A DNA stretch of 29,101 bases from Bordetella parapertussis (GCA_945870465.1 CAMBSS010000036.1:1-29101); one strand, 5' to 3'; numbered from the stretch's first letter, positions 16,132-25,156 are shown. Notes: generated by a model not told the origin, from the letters alone. Made by a program: numbers and translations.

Positions 16132-16342
16132 GGTTGTCTATGATCGCGGTCTGTTTCCACATTTCGGTCAGCTTCTGGCCGACTATGCGCGCGTGCGTGT
16201 CGATGGTGCCGCCCGGTGGGAACGGCACGATGAAGCGCACCGCTTTGGCGGGGAAGGCGGCGTCCGGCGCCACGGTTTGCGCGAGCGCGGGCATGGCCAG
16301 CAGGCTTGAAAGAAGGGTGATCGTGTTGATGCGCGTATTCAT
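16088..16342 (-). pseudogene. Bug/TctC-family receptor, truncated by repeat copy B
   Basis: Starting at ATG 16342 the frame encodes a signal peptide (MNTRINTITLLSSLLAMPALAQ), seen here as TLLSSLLAMPALAQ, then FPAKAVRFIVPF and the first ligand loop PPGGTID, continuing to AIIDNRP. At about 16130 the family sequence stops and the reading enters the repeat (QINADT...), with a stop at 16088. About 70 of roughly 320 residues remain, without the second ligand loop, so it cannot be a working receptor. No C-terminal remainder is found nearby. Confidence 0.88.
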
Positions 16343-16472
16343 TTTTTCAGGTGATCCCATAAGAGTTGCATGCTTGATCGTATAAAGTAGAAAGCGTGCC
16401 TGTGATCCGGTTTGCAGTTACGTCTTGACGATGCATCCCGGCACCCGTCTAATCGCGGTGAGGAGGAGCAAC

Positions 16473-17432
16473 ATGTTCAGAGCTATCGCAGCCGCCGCGC
16501 TGCTCGCGATGCCCATTGCCGGTGCATACGCGCAGGCAGATTATCCCAGCAAGCCCGTCAGGGTCGTCATTGGATTTCCGCCGGGCGGGCCCACTGATAT
16601 CGTCGGCCGGCCGGTGGCTGCGCGGCTTGCGCAGGTTACCGGACAGTCGTTCGTCATCGAAAACCGCGCGGGTGCAAACGGAATTCTGGCAGCCGACTAC
16701 GTTGCGAAATCCGCACCGGATGGCTACACGATTTATCTCGCGACCACCGGCGCGCTCTTGAGCCCCATCCTCTCGCCGAAACTTTCATATGACCTGTTCC
16801 GGGATTTCGCGCCGGTCACTCTGGTGGCGACGGTGCCTGCATTGCTTGCGGCGCATCCTTCGCTGCCGGTCAAGTCCGCGCGCGATCTCGCCGTGCTGGC
16901 GAAAGCGAAACCGGGACAACTTGCGTATGCGTCTTCGGGCAATGCAAGCATGGGCAATCTCGGTTTTGAATCGTTCAAGCTGGCGGCGGGCATCAACATA
17001 CTGCACGTGCCATACAAGGGTGCGGCACCGGCGATGACCGATCTCATGGGCGGCCACGTGCAGGTTTCGATGCTGTCGCTGTCCATCCTGCAGCCGCAGG
17101 TGCAGGCGGGCAAGTTGCGCGCGCTGGCGATGGTTTCGAGCAAGCGCGCGGCCACGCTGCCCGACGTGCCATCGATGGCGGAATCCGGCTACCCGGACGT
17201 GAATGCGGACAACTGGTTGGGCGTGCTGGTGCCGATCGCGACGCCGCGTGAAGTCGTCGTCAAGCTGCACGCGGCGCTGAACACGGCCGTCGACGCCGAG
17301 ACGAAACAGCGCCTCGGCGCGCAGGGCGTCGACGCAGTTATGTCGACGCCCGAGAACTTCAACACGTTTCTGCGCAGCGAATTCACGCGCTGGGGCAAGG
17401 TCATCAGCGCGGCGGGTATAAGAGCGGACTGA
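16473..17432 (+). CDS. Bug/TctC-family periplasmic receptor (Bug-5)
   Basis: A 319-residue Bug receptor. The ATG at 16473 is preceded by a strong Shine-Dalgarno AGGAGGAG (16461-16468); the upstream in-frame ATG at 16425 has none. The signal peptide is MFRAIAAAALLAMPIAGAYA, cleaved before QADYPSKP. The first ligand loop is PPGGPTD. In the second, the histidine common to the other receptors (HLAGE-like) is replaced: it reads MGNLGFE, then HVPYKG. This suggests a different ligand pocket. The gene is divergent from the truncated Bug fragment and convergent with Bug-6 (57-bp gap). Confidence 0.93.
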   Translation: MFRAIAAAALLAMPIAGAYAQADYPSKPVRVVIGFPPGGPTDIVGRPVAARLAQVTGQSFVIENRAGANGILAADYVAKSAPDGYTIYLATTGALLSPILSPKLSYDLFRDFAPVTLVATVPALLAAHPSLPVKSARDLAVLAKAKPGQLAYASSGNASMGNLGFESFKLAAGINILHVPYKGAAPAMTDLMGGHVQVSMLSLSILQPQVQAGKLRALAMVSSKRAATLPDVPSMAESGYPDVNADNWLGVLVPIATPREVVVKLHAALNTAVDAETKQRLGAQGVDAVMSTPENFNTFLRSEFTRWGKVISAAGIRAD

Positions 17433-17489
17433 GGCGCCGATAGCAGCGACCGGGAACGCGCGCGCAATTTGCCGCGCGAAAGGGCACGC

Positions 17490-18452
17490 TTACTCGATCT
17501 TGATATTGCCTTTCTTGATGATATCGACGTAGCGCGCGGTCTGTTCCTTCAGATAGCGCGTGAAGTCGTCGGGGCGGCGGTAGTCGACTTCGACACCGAC
17601 GGTAAGCAGCCTCTCGCGCACTTCCGCGGACTGTATCGCGGTTTCCGCCGCCGCGGCGAGTTTGGCGATGACCGCCTTAGGCGTGCCCGCGGTCACCATC
17701 ACGCCTATCCACGCCGCGGCGTCGAAGCCCGTCAGGTTGGCGGAGGTCGCGAGAGGTTCTATGCCGGGCGCGAGCCCGCTGGGCCTGCCGAGGGAAAGGC
17801 CGTAGGTCTTCAGGCGCCCGGATTTCACGTGCGGCATGGTCGCGGCTATCGTCTCGAACGTATAGCCGACGCGGCCGGCGATGACGTCGGTCAGCGCGGG
17901 CACGCTGCCTTTGTACGGTACATGCGTGACCTGCACGCCGGCGATGCTGTTGAACCATTCGGCGACCAGATGCCCGGTCGCGCCGGTGCCGGAGGACGCG
18001 AAGCTGTACTTGCCCGGATTTGCCTTGAGCAGCGCGACGAACTCGCGCGCGTTGGCCGCCGGGAACTGCGGCACCGCGACCAGCAGGTAAGGCAACAGGC
18101 AGACGTTGGCCACCGGCGCCAGCTCGCGGTCGGCTTCGTACGGCGCTTTTTGCAGCAGCGGGTTGATGGTGACGGGGCCGCTCGATGCGGAGAGCAGGGT
18201 GTAGCCGTCGGGTGTCGCCTTGGCGGCGACGTCGGTGCCTATCATGCCGCCCGCGCCCGCGCGGTTGTCGATCACGATCTGCTGGCCGAGGATTTCCGAC
18301 ATCTTTTGCGCCATTACGCGCCCGACGAGGTCGGTCGCCTGTCCCGGCGGCCACGGCACTATCATGCGCAGCGGCCGGTTGGGATAGTCTTTTTGCGCAA
18401 AGGCTGCGCTGGCAACGACGAGAGCGACTGCGAACAGAACTATGCGCTGCAT
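17490..18452 (-). CDS. Bug/TctC-family periplasmic receptor (Bug-6)
   Basis: A 320-residue Bug receptor with signal peptide MQRIVLFAVALVVASAAFA before QKDYPNRP. AGGAGGAG (complement of 18458-18465) lies 5 nt from the ATG at 18452. The first ligand loop is PPGQATD, lacking the usual second glycine. The second region reads GHLVAEW, then HVPYKG. It is last in a five-gene same-strand run (22702 to 17490), 77 bp after the oxidoreductase gene. Confidence 0.93.
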   Translation of the reverse strand: MQRIVLFAVALVVASAAFAQKDYPNRPLRMIVPWPPGQATDLVGRVMAQKMSEILGQQIVIDNRAGAGGMIGTDVAAKATPDGYTLLSASSGPVTINPLLQKAPYEADRELAPVANVCLLPYLLVAVPQFPAANAREFVALLKANPGKYSFASSGTGATGHLVAEWFNSIAGVQVTHVPYKGSVPALTDVIAGRVGYTFETIAATMPHVKSGRLKTYGLSLGRPSGLAPGIEPLATSANLTGFDAAAWIGVMVTAGTPKAVIAKLAAAAETAIQSAEVRERLLTVGVEVDYRRPDDFTRYLKEQTARYVDIIKKGNIKIE

Positions 18453-18529
18453 AAAATCTCCTCCTGCGTGGAACGGTTGTTATGTTTATGGTGCAACGCT
18501 ACGTAATTTGCGCCCGCCGCCTTGCGTTG

Positions 18530-19384
18530 TCAAAGCAGCGGGTTATCGTGCCCGCTCGCGATGCCGGCGTCAGCGATCATCGAGCCCTGGGTGCCGAGAT
18601 ACAGGTTGACGCCGAGCTCGCGCGCGTATTCGAGTACCAGATGCAGGTCCTTGCGCATGTTGGGCGGCGTGACGTCGGGCGGGGTGGCCTTCAGCATGCC
18701 TTTCCAGCGTGGCCCGAGATCGTCCCACACCTGCAGCACCGTGCTGTTGGCGAGACCGTTCTTGAATACCTGTTTGAGCGCGGCCGGCTCGACGCCGCCC
18801 GCCACGCCCAACGACAGGCCTTCGAGCAGCGCCATGACGTTGGTGGCGAACACGAGCTGGTGCGCAAGTTTCGCCGCCTGTCCGCTGCCGACTTCGCCGG
18901 TGCGCGTGATGTCGCGCGCGAATACGCGCAGCACCGGCAGCGCCTTGTCCAGCACTGCCTGCGGGCCGCCCGCCATCAGGCTCAGCGTGCCTTCGCGCGC
19001 GGCGACAATGCCGCCCGAAATCGGCATGTCGAGCGTGTGCGCGTCGCGGGCAGTGAGGGCTTCGGCGATTTTGCGTACGCACGCGGGATTCAGCGTGCTG
19101 CCGATCGCAAGTATTGCGCCGCGTTGCAAAGAGGCGAGCACGCCGTCGGCGCCGAACACGATGGTTTCCGTCTGCGCCTGGTCGAGCACGAGGCTGATGA
19201 TGAGGTCGCTGCGCTTGGCAACTGCGGCGGGGGAAGCGCAGGCGGTGGCGCCTGCATTCTTCAATGCGGCCATCGGTTCTGCGCGCACGTCATAGACCGC
19301 GACACTATGCCCCGCTTTGAGCAGCAGTTCGGATATCGGCCGGCCGAGCGCGCCCAGCCCGATCACGCCTACGTTTGCTTGCAT
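18530..19384 (-). CDS. NAD(P)-dependent beta-hydroxyacid dehydrogenase-like oxidoreductase
   Basis: A 284-residue protein of the 3-hydroxyisobutyrate / tartronate-semialdehyde reductase family. The Rossmann motif GLGALG is at residues 9-14, the substrate-binding DMPISGG at 119-125, and the catalytic-lysine helix GSGQAAKLAHQ has Lys172. The residue four after the lysine, Asn in 3-hydroxyisobutyrate dehydrogenase, is Gln176 here. The reaction expected is reversible NAD(P)-linked oxidation of a short beta-hydroxy acid in the cytoplasm. SD AAGGAG (complement of 19392-19397) precedes the ATG at 19384. It sits between Bug-7 and Bug-6 in the same run, which suggests it acts on something those receptors help import. 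Confidence 0.9.
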   Translation of the reverse strand: MQANVGVIGLGALGRPISELLLKAGHSVAVYDVRAEPMAALKNAGATACASPAAVAKRSDLIISLVLDQAQTETIVFGADGVLASLQRGAILAIGSTLNPACVRKIAEALTARDAHTLDMPISGGIVAAREGTLSLMAGGPQAVLDKALPVLRVFARDITRTGEVGSGQAAKLAHQLVFATNVMALLEGLSLGVAGGVEPAALKQVFKNGLANSTVLQVWDDLGPRWKGMLKATPPDVTPPNMRKDLHLVLEYARELGVNLYLGTQGSMIADAGIASGHDNPLL

Positions 19385-19445
19385 TGCCTTGCTCCTTATT
19401 CGTGCTGCGGACTACTCGGCCTTGCGCTTCACCAAGGCCAGGCAA

Positions 19446-20423
19446 TTACTCGACTTTGATGCCGGCGTCCTTGATGATCTTCGTATAGCGGGCAATCTCT
19501 GCGCGCAGGTAAGCCGCGAATTCATCCGGCGAGTTCGCGATGATATCGACGCCCATGTTGACCAGGCGCTCGCGGTTGTCGGGCTGGTTGACGATGCGCG
19601 ACACGTCGCGCTGCAGCCGCGCGATCAATTCCGGGGGCAGGCCGGCAGGCCCGAGAAACCCGTACCAGGTCGCGATCGCGTAGTCCTTGAAACCGGATTC
19701 CGCGACGGTCGGGATTTCCGGTGCGAGCGGCGAACGCGTCGCGGCGGTGTTCGCCAGCCCGCGCAGCTTGCCGGTTTTTACATGCGGCACCGCGACCGGC
19801 AGATTGGCGAACATGATGGGGATCTGGCCGCCTATGGTATCGGCGATGGCGGGGTTCTCGCCTTTGTACGGCACGTGGTTCATGCGGATACCGAGTTGGG
19901 CGCTCAATAATTCGCCGGCCATGTGCGGTGAAGAACCTATGCCGCCCGAGCCGAACGTCAGCTTGTTGCCGCTTTTTTTGGCGAGTACTGCGAACTCCGC
20001 AAATGTTTTCGGCGGAAACGACGGATGCACGACCATCAGCAAAGGTGTGGAGCCAACCAGCGTGATCGTTGCGAAATCCTTCGCTGCGTCGTACGGCGCT
20101 TTGCCGTAGAGCGCGGGCGCGACCGCAATGCTGGTTTGCGGCGTAATCAGCAGCGTGTAGCCGTCGGGTGCCGCTTTCGCCACGAGGTCGCCGCCTATCA
20201 TGCCGCTGGCGCCGGGCCGGTTGTCGACGATGACGTTCTGGCCCCACGCTTCGGTCAGCTTCTGCGCGAGTATGCGCGAGACGAGATCGGTGGTGCCGCC
20301 GGGTGCCAGGCCGACGATGATGCGGACTTGTTTGGAAGGGAAGCTTTGCGCGGCGGCGGTGCCGGCGACCAGCGCGACGGTCAACGCACATGAGGCGAGC
20401 GCCAGGATACGATGCGTATTCAT
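19446..20423 (-). CDS. Bug/TctC-family periplasmic receptor (Bug-7)
   Basis: A 325-residue Bug receptor. The signal peptide (about residues 1-25) ends AGTAAA before QSFPSKQVR. The first ligand loop is APGGTTD, the second region SSPHMAGE, then HVPYKG; the C-terminus is KIIKDAGIKVE. ATG 20423 is preceded by AGAGGA. It follows the M28-like gene by 104 bp and precedes the oxidoreductase gene by 61 bp. Confidence 0.93.
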   Translation of the reverse strand: MNTHRILALASCALTVALVAGTAAAQSFPSKQVRIIVGLAPGGTTDLVSRILAQKLTEAWGQNVIVDNRPGASGMIGGDLVAKAAPDGYTLLITPQTSIAVAPALYGKAPYDAAKDFATITLVGSTPLLMVVHPSFPPKTFAEFAVLAKKSGNKLTFGSGGIGSSPHMAGELLSAQLGIRMNHVPYKGENPAIADTIGGQIPIMFANLPVAVPHVKTGKLRGLANTAATRSPLAPEIPTVAESGFKDYAIATWYGFLGPAGLPPELIARLQRDVSRIVNQPDNRERLVNMGVDIIANSPDEFAAYLRAEIARYTKIIKDAGIKVE

Positions 20424-20527
20424 GCCGGAAAATCCTCTATTTTTATTTTTAATAGTCGGGCTGCATTGTCAGGAGCGTGCCCGGCGTTGTCAACTCAATC
20501 ACGGCTGGATCGCGCGCGTTGCGCGGG

Positions 20528-21697
20528 TTATTGCCCGGCTGACAGCGCGATCCATTTCGCCACTGCGCGTGAAATGGATGCAATGCCGGCGGCGTTGACG
20601 TTGCCCGGCCAGCGGTCGCTCGCTGCGTGGAAATGCGCGTTGGCGCCGGCCATCGACAGAACTTTCCCGCCGTGGTCCGTGATATCGCGGCCTTCGCCCG
20701 AAACAACGCTGATGGATTCGACGCGTATGTGTTCGGCCGGATAGCCTTCGGCGCACAGCAGATCGCGCATCTTTGCCGAGTCGGCGGGAGCGGCGGCGCG
20801 CAGGAACAATGTGAGATTGCTGGCACAGCCGAGATTGGCGCCGAGGTGCAGCCAGTGGTGCGCGCCCTTTACCAGACCCGTTTCGCGCACCAGCAGTTCT
20901 GTCAGGCCGAGATGCCCGAGTTCATGCCCGCACGTTGCGTACGCGCGCACATCGCGCCGCAATGTTTTTTGTTCGCGCAGCGCGGTCGCGGCATCGATCG
21001 CAGCCAGCCAGGCGACGATGCCGCCGGCGCGCTCGGCGGTGGATTCCCACCAGCCGGTGCGCGGCGTCACCACGAGCAGCGGCGCGGCTTTCGGGTTGCC
21101 AGACGCAACGTGCGCCGCGACGTTAAACGACTGTGTTTTCTCGCGCCGGTGGATGCTGACTACTTTTATCGCGGCATTTTTCTGCGCCTGCGTTTCGAGC
21201 AGCGCGTGGTTCGCGCCCGCGACCAGCAGCACCGGCGGTCCGAAGGGGGCGTCGAAAAACTGCGCGTTGATCGGCGCCAGCGATTCGCCCGTTACGCGCG
21301 TGGCGACCACCAGCGCGGCATGACTGGTTGCGCGCCGGATGGTTTCGAAGCGCATGCCTTTGATCGAAGCCGAATTCGGCGGCAGATCGAGGTGGCCGAT
21401 TTCACTGCTGCTCTCGTTCACGCCCAATTTACCCGCAATGCCCGCGGCGGCCGTCGGCGGCGAGTCGAACATCGGCAGGCCATCAATGCGTTGTCCGGCG
21501 CATTCGAGCCAGGCCTCATCGACGACGGTGCGGTTGACGCCCACCGGCATGCGCGACACCGCCGCGCCGGTAGCGCCGGCTTCATGCTCCAGCCATTCGC
21601 CGCTGGCGAAATCGCCGGGCGTGCCGACGCGGTGGATGCCGGTCAGGTCGAAAGCGGCGACCAGTTGCGCTGCGCGGGATGCGGTGTATTCCTTCAT
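20528..21697 (-). CDS. M28-family-peptidase-like protein, metal ligands doubtful
   Basis: A 389-residue protein without signal peptide. Its central part resembles the M28 (aminopeptidase Y / glutamate carboxypeptidase-like) fold: a PA-domain-like N-terminal half, then LLVVTPRTGWWES, an AERAGGIVAWLAAI helix, and CGHELGHLGL at the place of the usual catalytic-glutamate strand. The standard ligand patterns (HxDS and the GADDNASG-like helix start) are not recognisable, and the late SDxxPF-like site reads ASDRWPGN. It may be a non-classical or inactive member, or bind metal differently. AAGGGG precedes the ATG at 21697. It starts 30 bp after the Bug-8 stop. The fold call is moderate and activity is unknown. 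Confidence 0.6.
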   Translation of the reverse strand: MKEYTASRAAQLVAAFDLTGIHRVGTPGDFASGEWLEHEAGATGAAVSRMPVGVNRTVVDEAWLECAGQRIDGLPMFDSPPTAAAGIAGKLGVNESSSEIGHLDLPPNSASIKGMRFETIRRATSHAALVVATRVTGESLAPINAQFFDAPFGPPVLLVAGANHALLETQAQKNAAIKVVSIHRREKTQSFNVAAHVASGNPKAAPLLVVTPRTGWWESTAERAGGIVAWLAAIDAATALREQKTLRRDVRAYATCGHELGHLGLTELLVRETGLVKGAHHWLHLGANLGCASNLTLFLRAAAPADSAKMRDLLCAEGYPAEHIRVESISVVSGEGRDITDHGGKVLSMAGANAHFHAASDRWPGNVNAAGIASISRAVAKWIALSAGQ

Positions 21698-21727
21698 GCT
21701 GCCCCTTGTTTGACGGTTGATTGATGA

Positions 21728-22702
21728 CTACTGCGCGGTGGCGCCGATGGCCTTGACGAGTTCGACGGCCTTGAGCGCTTCCTCGCGCACAAACTCGCGG
21801 GCCGCCGCCAGCGAGCGCGGCCGCGGAGCGCTGCCGTTCTTCTCGAGAAATTCGCGCGTGTCCGCTTCGTTGAGCATGCGCACGAATTCGCGGTTGAGGA
21901 GTTCGAGCACGTGGCGCGGAGTCGCGGCCGGCGTGAACAGCGCCTGCCACGTTTCGTAGGTGAAGCCGGGCGGCATCGCTTCGCGCATCGTCGGCACCGA
22001 CGGCAGGAGGTCTATGCGCTTCAAGCCCGCCGACGCGAGCGGGCGCAGCTTGCCGGCATTGATCAGCGGCAGCGCGTTGGTGACCGCGGTGATCGTGTAA
22101 TCGACCTGGCTGCTGACGGTCGCGATGACGCTTTCGGTCGAGCCTTTCATCGGGATGTGCCGCGCGCTCGTGCCAGTGGCGCTCAGGAACGCCTGTCCCG
22201 CCAGATGCGCCGGGCTGCCGATGCCCGGCGTCGCGAAGTTGAGCTCGCCCGGTTTCGCCTTCGCCGCCGCGACCAGGTCGGTCACCGCGGCGAAACGCGA
22301 GGCCACGGGAACCACCAGGACCATTTCCGTGGCGGAGATCGTCGTCACCGGCACGAAATCGGTGTCCGGGTCGAACGCGAGTTTGCCGAGCAGCGGTTTG
22401 AGCATCACGTGCTGTACCGAGGCGTTGAGCAGCGTGTAGCCGTCGGCGCTGGCCTTGGCGACGACGGCGGTGCCGATCACCGAGTTGGCGCCGGGGCGGT
22501 TTTCGATGATGACAGGCTGCTTGAGGGCGGCGGAAAGTTTCTGGCCGAGATACCGCGCGAACAAATCGGGCGAGGTGCCGGCGGGCAATGGCACGACGAT
22601 GCGGATCGGGCGCTCCGGGTAAGCCGCATGCGCGATATCCGTCAACCACATGGTGCTCATCGCGCCCATCACACAGGCAATCGTTCCACTGACTTTGGTC
22701 AT
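21728..22702 (-). CDS. Bug/TctC-family periplasmic receptor (Bug-8, divergent pocket)
   Basis: A 324-residue Bug receptor from ATG 22702, chosen because it directly precedes the signal peptide (ending TDIAHA before AYPERPIR); the longer frame to 22810 adds an unrelated arginine-rich leader. It is the most divergent at the ligand site: first loop PAGTSPD instead of the usual PGG type, and HIPMKG where others have PYKG. The second region reads SPAHLAGQ. It is the first gene of the five-gene minus-strand run and divergent from Bug-9, so promoters for both should lie in 22703-22951. Confidence 0.92.
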   Translation of the reverse strand: MTKVSGTIACVMGAMSTMWLTDIAHAAYPERPIRIVVPLPAGTSPDLFARYLGQKLSAALKQPVIIENRPGANSVIGTAVVAKASADGYTLLNASVQHVMLKPLLGKLAFDPDTDFVPVTTISATEMVLVVPVASRFAAVTDLVAAAKAKPGELNFATPGIGSPAHLAGQAFLSATGTSARHIPMKGSTESVIATVSSQVDYTITAVTNALPLINAGKLRPLASAGLKRIDLLPSVPTMREAMPPGFTYETWQALFTPAATPRHVLELLNREFVRMLNEADTREFLEKNGSAPRPRSLAAAREFVREEALKAVELVKAIGATAQ

Positions 22703-22951
22703 GCGGTTCCGGTTCGATCGTTGTGGGCGCTCAAAATACGGCGACGTGGGTGAACTCTTGAAGACCCGGTGCAGGCCACAGAGGATAATGCAGCGCACGC
22801 CTGATCGCAAGATTCTGATTCAGATCGTCGCGCGCGGTAGCGCCGGTTGCACCCGCAGGACAAGCCACTGTATAAAGAGGTTCTGGCAGAATCGCCGGCA
22901 ATAAGCGGGCAGGCAGACGCGATTCATATGCGCGAGCAGAGGGGCAGTTCC

Positions 22952-23932
22952 ATGCAAAGTATATTGCCGCAGGGGATCATACGCATTGTTTTCTGTGCGC
23001 TCGCAGGCGGCTTCGCGTGCGTCGCCGCGGCACAGTCGTACCCCACCAAATCCATACGCCTGATCGTCGGCTCGTCGGCAGGCGGCGGCGGCGACACATT
23101 CGCGCGGGTCGCAGCCCAGGGCGCAGCGGGCGTGCTCGGCCAGCAGGTTGTCATCGACAATCGCGCGGGCGCCGGCGGCAACATCGGTGCCGATCTGGTG
23201 GCGAAGGCGCCGCCAGACGGTTACACGCTGTTGTTCGTCTTTACCGGCCATGTGTTGAACCCGACGCTGTATCCCAAGCTGCCGTTCGATACGGTGCGCG
23301 ATTTTGCGCCGGTTGCCATGCTCGCCACCAACGAAAGCCTGCTGCTCGTGCATCCCTCCGTGCCGGCGAAATCGCTGGCGGAACTGATCGCACTGGCCAA
23401 AAAAAATCCGGGCAAATACACGATAGGCGCGTTGCCGAGCAGCGGGCAGCACCTGGGCAGCGAGTTGCTCAAGCTGCGCGCCGGCATCGACTTGCTGTTC
23501 ATTCCGTATAAAGGCAACGGCCCGGCGTTGACCGACCTGATGGGTGGCCAGCTCGACATGGCGTTCAACACGGTGGCGATCGCACTGCCGCTGGTGCAGG
23601 CCGGCAAATTGCGCGCGCTGGCGGCAGCGGGCGAACGGCGCTCGAAACTCGCCCCGGATGTGCCGACGATGATAGAAGCGGGGCTGCCGGGTTTTTCGTT
23701 TTTCGGCTGGTACGGGATCGTCGCGCCTGCGCGCACGCCCGACGCCATCGTCAAGCGGCTGAACCAGGTGTTTGTGCAGGTGGTGAAGTCGCCTGAACTC
23801 GCCGAGCGCATCGCAGCCATGGGCAACGAGCCGGTCGGCAGCACGCCCACCGAATTCGACAAGTTCATCCGGGATGAAATCCCCAAGTGGGCGAAGGTGA
23901 TTAAAGAGGCGAAGATTACGCTGGCGCCTTGA
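22952..23932 (+). CDS. Bug/TctC-family periplasmic receptor (Bug-9)
   Basis: A 326-residue Bug receptor. ATG 22952 has AGAGGGG upstream with about 8-nt spacing and gives a standard signal peptide (hydrophobic IIRIVFCALAGGFACVAAA before QSYPTKS). The in-frame ATG at 22928 is possible; the one at 22847 is unlikely. The first ligand loop is SAGGGGD, the second GQHLGSE, then FIPYKG. The C-terminal DEIPKWAKVIKEAKI resembles that of the next gene, Bug-10, suggesting these two neighbours are closer relatives. Confidence 0.92.
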   Translation: MQSILPQGIIRIVFCALAGGFACVAAAQSYPTKSIRLIVGSSAGGGGDTFARVAAQGAAGVLGQQVVIDNRAGAGGNIGADLVAKAPPDGYTLLFVFTGHVLNPTLYPKLPFDTVRDFAPVAMLATNESLLLVHPSVPAKSLAELIALAKKNPGKYTIGALPSSGQHLGSELLKLRAGIDLLFIPYKGNGPALTDLMGGQLDMAFNTVAIALPLVQAGKLRALAAAGERRSKLAPDVPTMIEAGLPGFSFFGWYGIVAPARTPDAIVKRLNQVFVQVVKSPELAERIAAMGNEPVGSTPTEFDKFIRDEIPKWAKVIKEAKITLAP

Positions 23933-23979
23933 TCCATATTTAGGTGATCACTCATATGAGTTGATGAGATAAGTTCGTC

Positions 23980-24067
23980 GTCCCCGCGCAGGCGGGGACC
24001 CAGAAAAAGGACGCCCCTATCCTGCCTTCCCCCGCAAGCCGAGGAAGGGGATGCCCGCCCAAGCGGG
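23980..24067. repeat. Cluster of palindromic repeats between Bug-9 and Bug-10
   Basis: GTCCCCGC-GCAG-GCGGGGAC (23980-23999) is a perfect 8-bp-stem hairpin, and CCCGC-CCAA-GCGGG lies at 24054-24067. A GGAAGGGG segment lies between. They resemble the common CCCGCGCAGGCGGG class of intergenic palindromes. The DNA flanking the IS1182 element at 27207 and 28888 resembles the same class. Confidence 0.8.
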
Positions 24068-24134
24068 AATGAGAGGCCGAAAAATCCAAGTTACGCGGTT
24101 ATCAGTAGTTAAAAATGTCCAGATGGAGGAGATC

Positions 24135-25103
24135 GTGATTACAAAACTGACTCAAGTTGCATGCATGGCCGTCGCGCTGGCGGCGCTGCCCGCGTTGGGC
24201 GCCGATGTCTTTCCGAACAAACCGGTGCGCATCGTGGTGCCGTTCGCGGCCGGCGGCGGCGTTGATCTCACCGCGCGCATCCTTGCGCAGAAACTCACCG
24301 AACGCGTCGGCACTTCGTTCATCGTCGACAACCGCGTCGGCGCCAGCGGCATCATAGGCACCGAATTCGTCGCCAAGTCGCCGCCCGACGGCTACACGCT
24401 GCTGGTCGGCTCGCAGACTTCGCAGGCGGTGGTGCCGGCGATGTTCGGCAAGCTCAATTACGACGCGGCGCGCGATTTCGTCGGCGTCACCGAGATCGCG
24501 GTGTCGCCGCTCGTCATCGTGATCCATCCGTCGCTGCCGGTGAAATCGGTCAAGGACCTGATCGCGCTCGCCAAGGCGCGCCCCGGCCAGCTTACATTCG
24601 GTGCGGCGTCGGGCGGCTCGCCGCATTTGGCGGGCGAGCTTTTCAAGATGCAGGCGAAGGTCGATATGCTGTTCATCCCGTACAAAGGCGAAGGCCCCGC
24701 CATCGCTGACGCGCTGGGCGGGCAGATCTCGATGGTGTTTTCCAACCTGCCGGTCGGCATGCCGCAGGCGCAAAGCGGCAGGCTGCGCGCGCTCGCGGTC
24801 ACCAGCAAGCAGCGTGTGGCGACCGCGCCGGATGTTCCCACTGCAGCCGAGTCGGGCCTGCCGGGTTACGAAGCGAGTACGTGGTTCGGTTTGTTCGCGC
24901 CAGTGGCAACGCCGCGCGACGTCGTCACCAAACTCAATGCCGAAGCGGTTGGCGCGTTAAGCGGCGCCGACGTCAAGGAGAAGATGGCCGGGCAGGGGCT
25001 GTTCGTGGTCGGCAACACGCCCGAGCAGTTCGCGGATTTTCTGAAAGCGGAAATCCCCAAGTGGGGCAAGATCGTCAAAGACGCGGGGATCAAGCCGCAG
25101 TAA
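24135..25103 (+). CDS. Bug/TctC-family periplasmic receptor (Bug-10)
   Basis: A 322-residue Bug receptor. I chose GTG 24135 because GGAGGAG (24125-24131) sits just before it and the signal peptide (MITKLTQVACMAVALAALPA, then LGADVFP) starts there; ATG 24123 contains part of that SD, and 24051 lies in the repeat. The first ligand loop is AAGGGVD, the second SPHLAGE, then FIPYKG. It is convergent with the ABC-type binding protein gene (53-bp gap). Confidence 0.92.
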   Translation: MITKLTQVACMAVALAALPALGADVFPNKPVRIVVPFAAGGGVDLTARILAQKLTERVGTSFIVDNRVGASGIIGTEFVAKSPPDGYTLLVGSQTSQAVVPAMFGKLNYDAARDFVGVTEIAVSPLVIVIHPSLPVKSVKDLIALAKARPGQLTFGAASGGSPHLAGELFKMQAKVDMLFIPYKGEGPAIADALGGQISMVFSNLPVGMPQAQSGRLRALAVTSKQRVATAPDVPTAAESGLPGYEASTWFGLFAPVATPRDVVTKLNAEAVGALSGADVKEKMAGQGLFVVGNTPEQFADFLKAEIPKWGKIVKDAGIKPQ

Positions 25104-25156
25104 CGCTATTGCCCGCTCGCCGCTCCCGGGCCATCGTCACTCTGCAGCGGCGGCGG

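Noticed and set aside
17457..17478. CGCGCG-type hairpin as a bidirectional terminator between Bug-5 and Bug-6
   Set aside because: The stem is bulged and no T-run follows on either strand; chance is likely in GC-rich DNA.
21582..22649. Minus-strand open frame of 355 codons over Bug-8
   Set aside because: A frame-shifted shadow of Bug-8; the Bug-8 frame has the signal peptide and family motifs.
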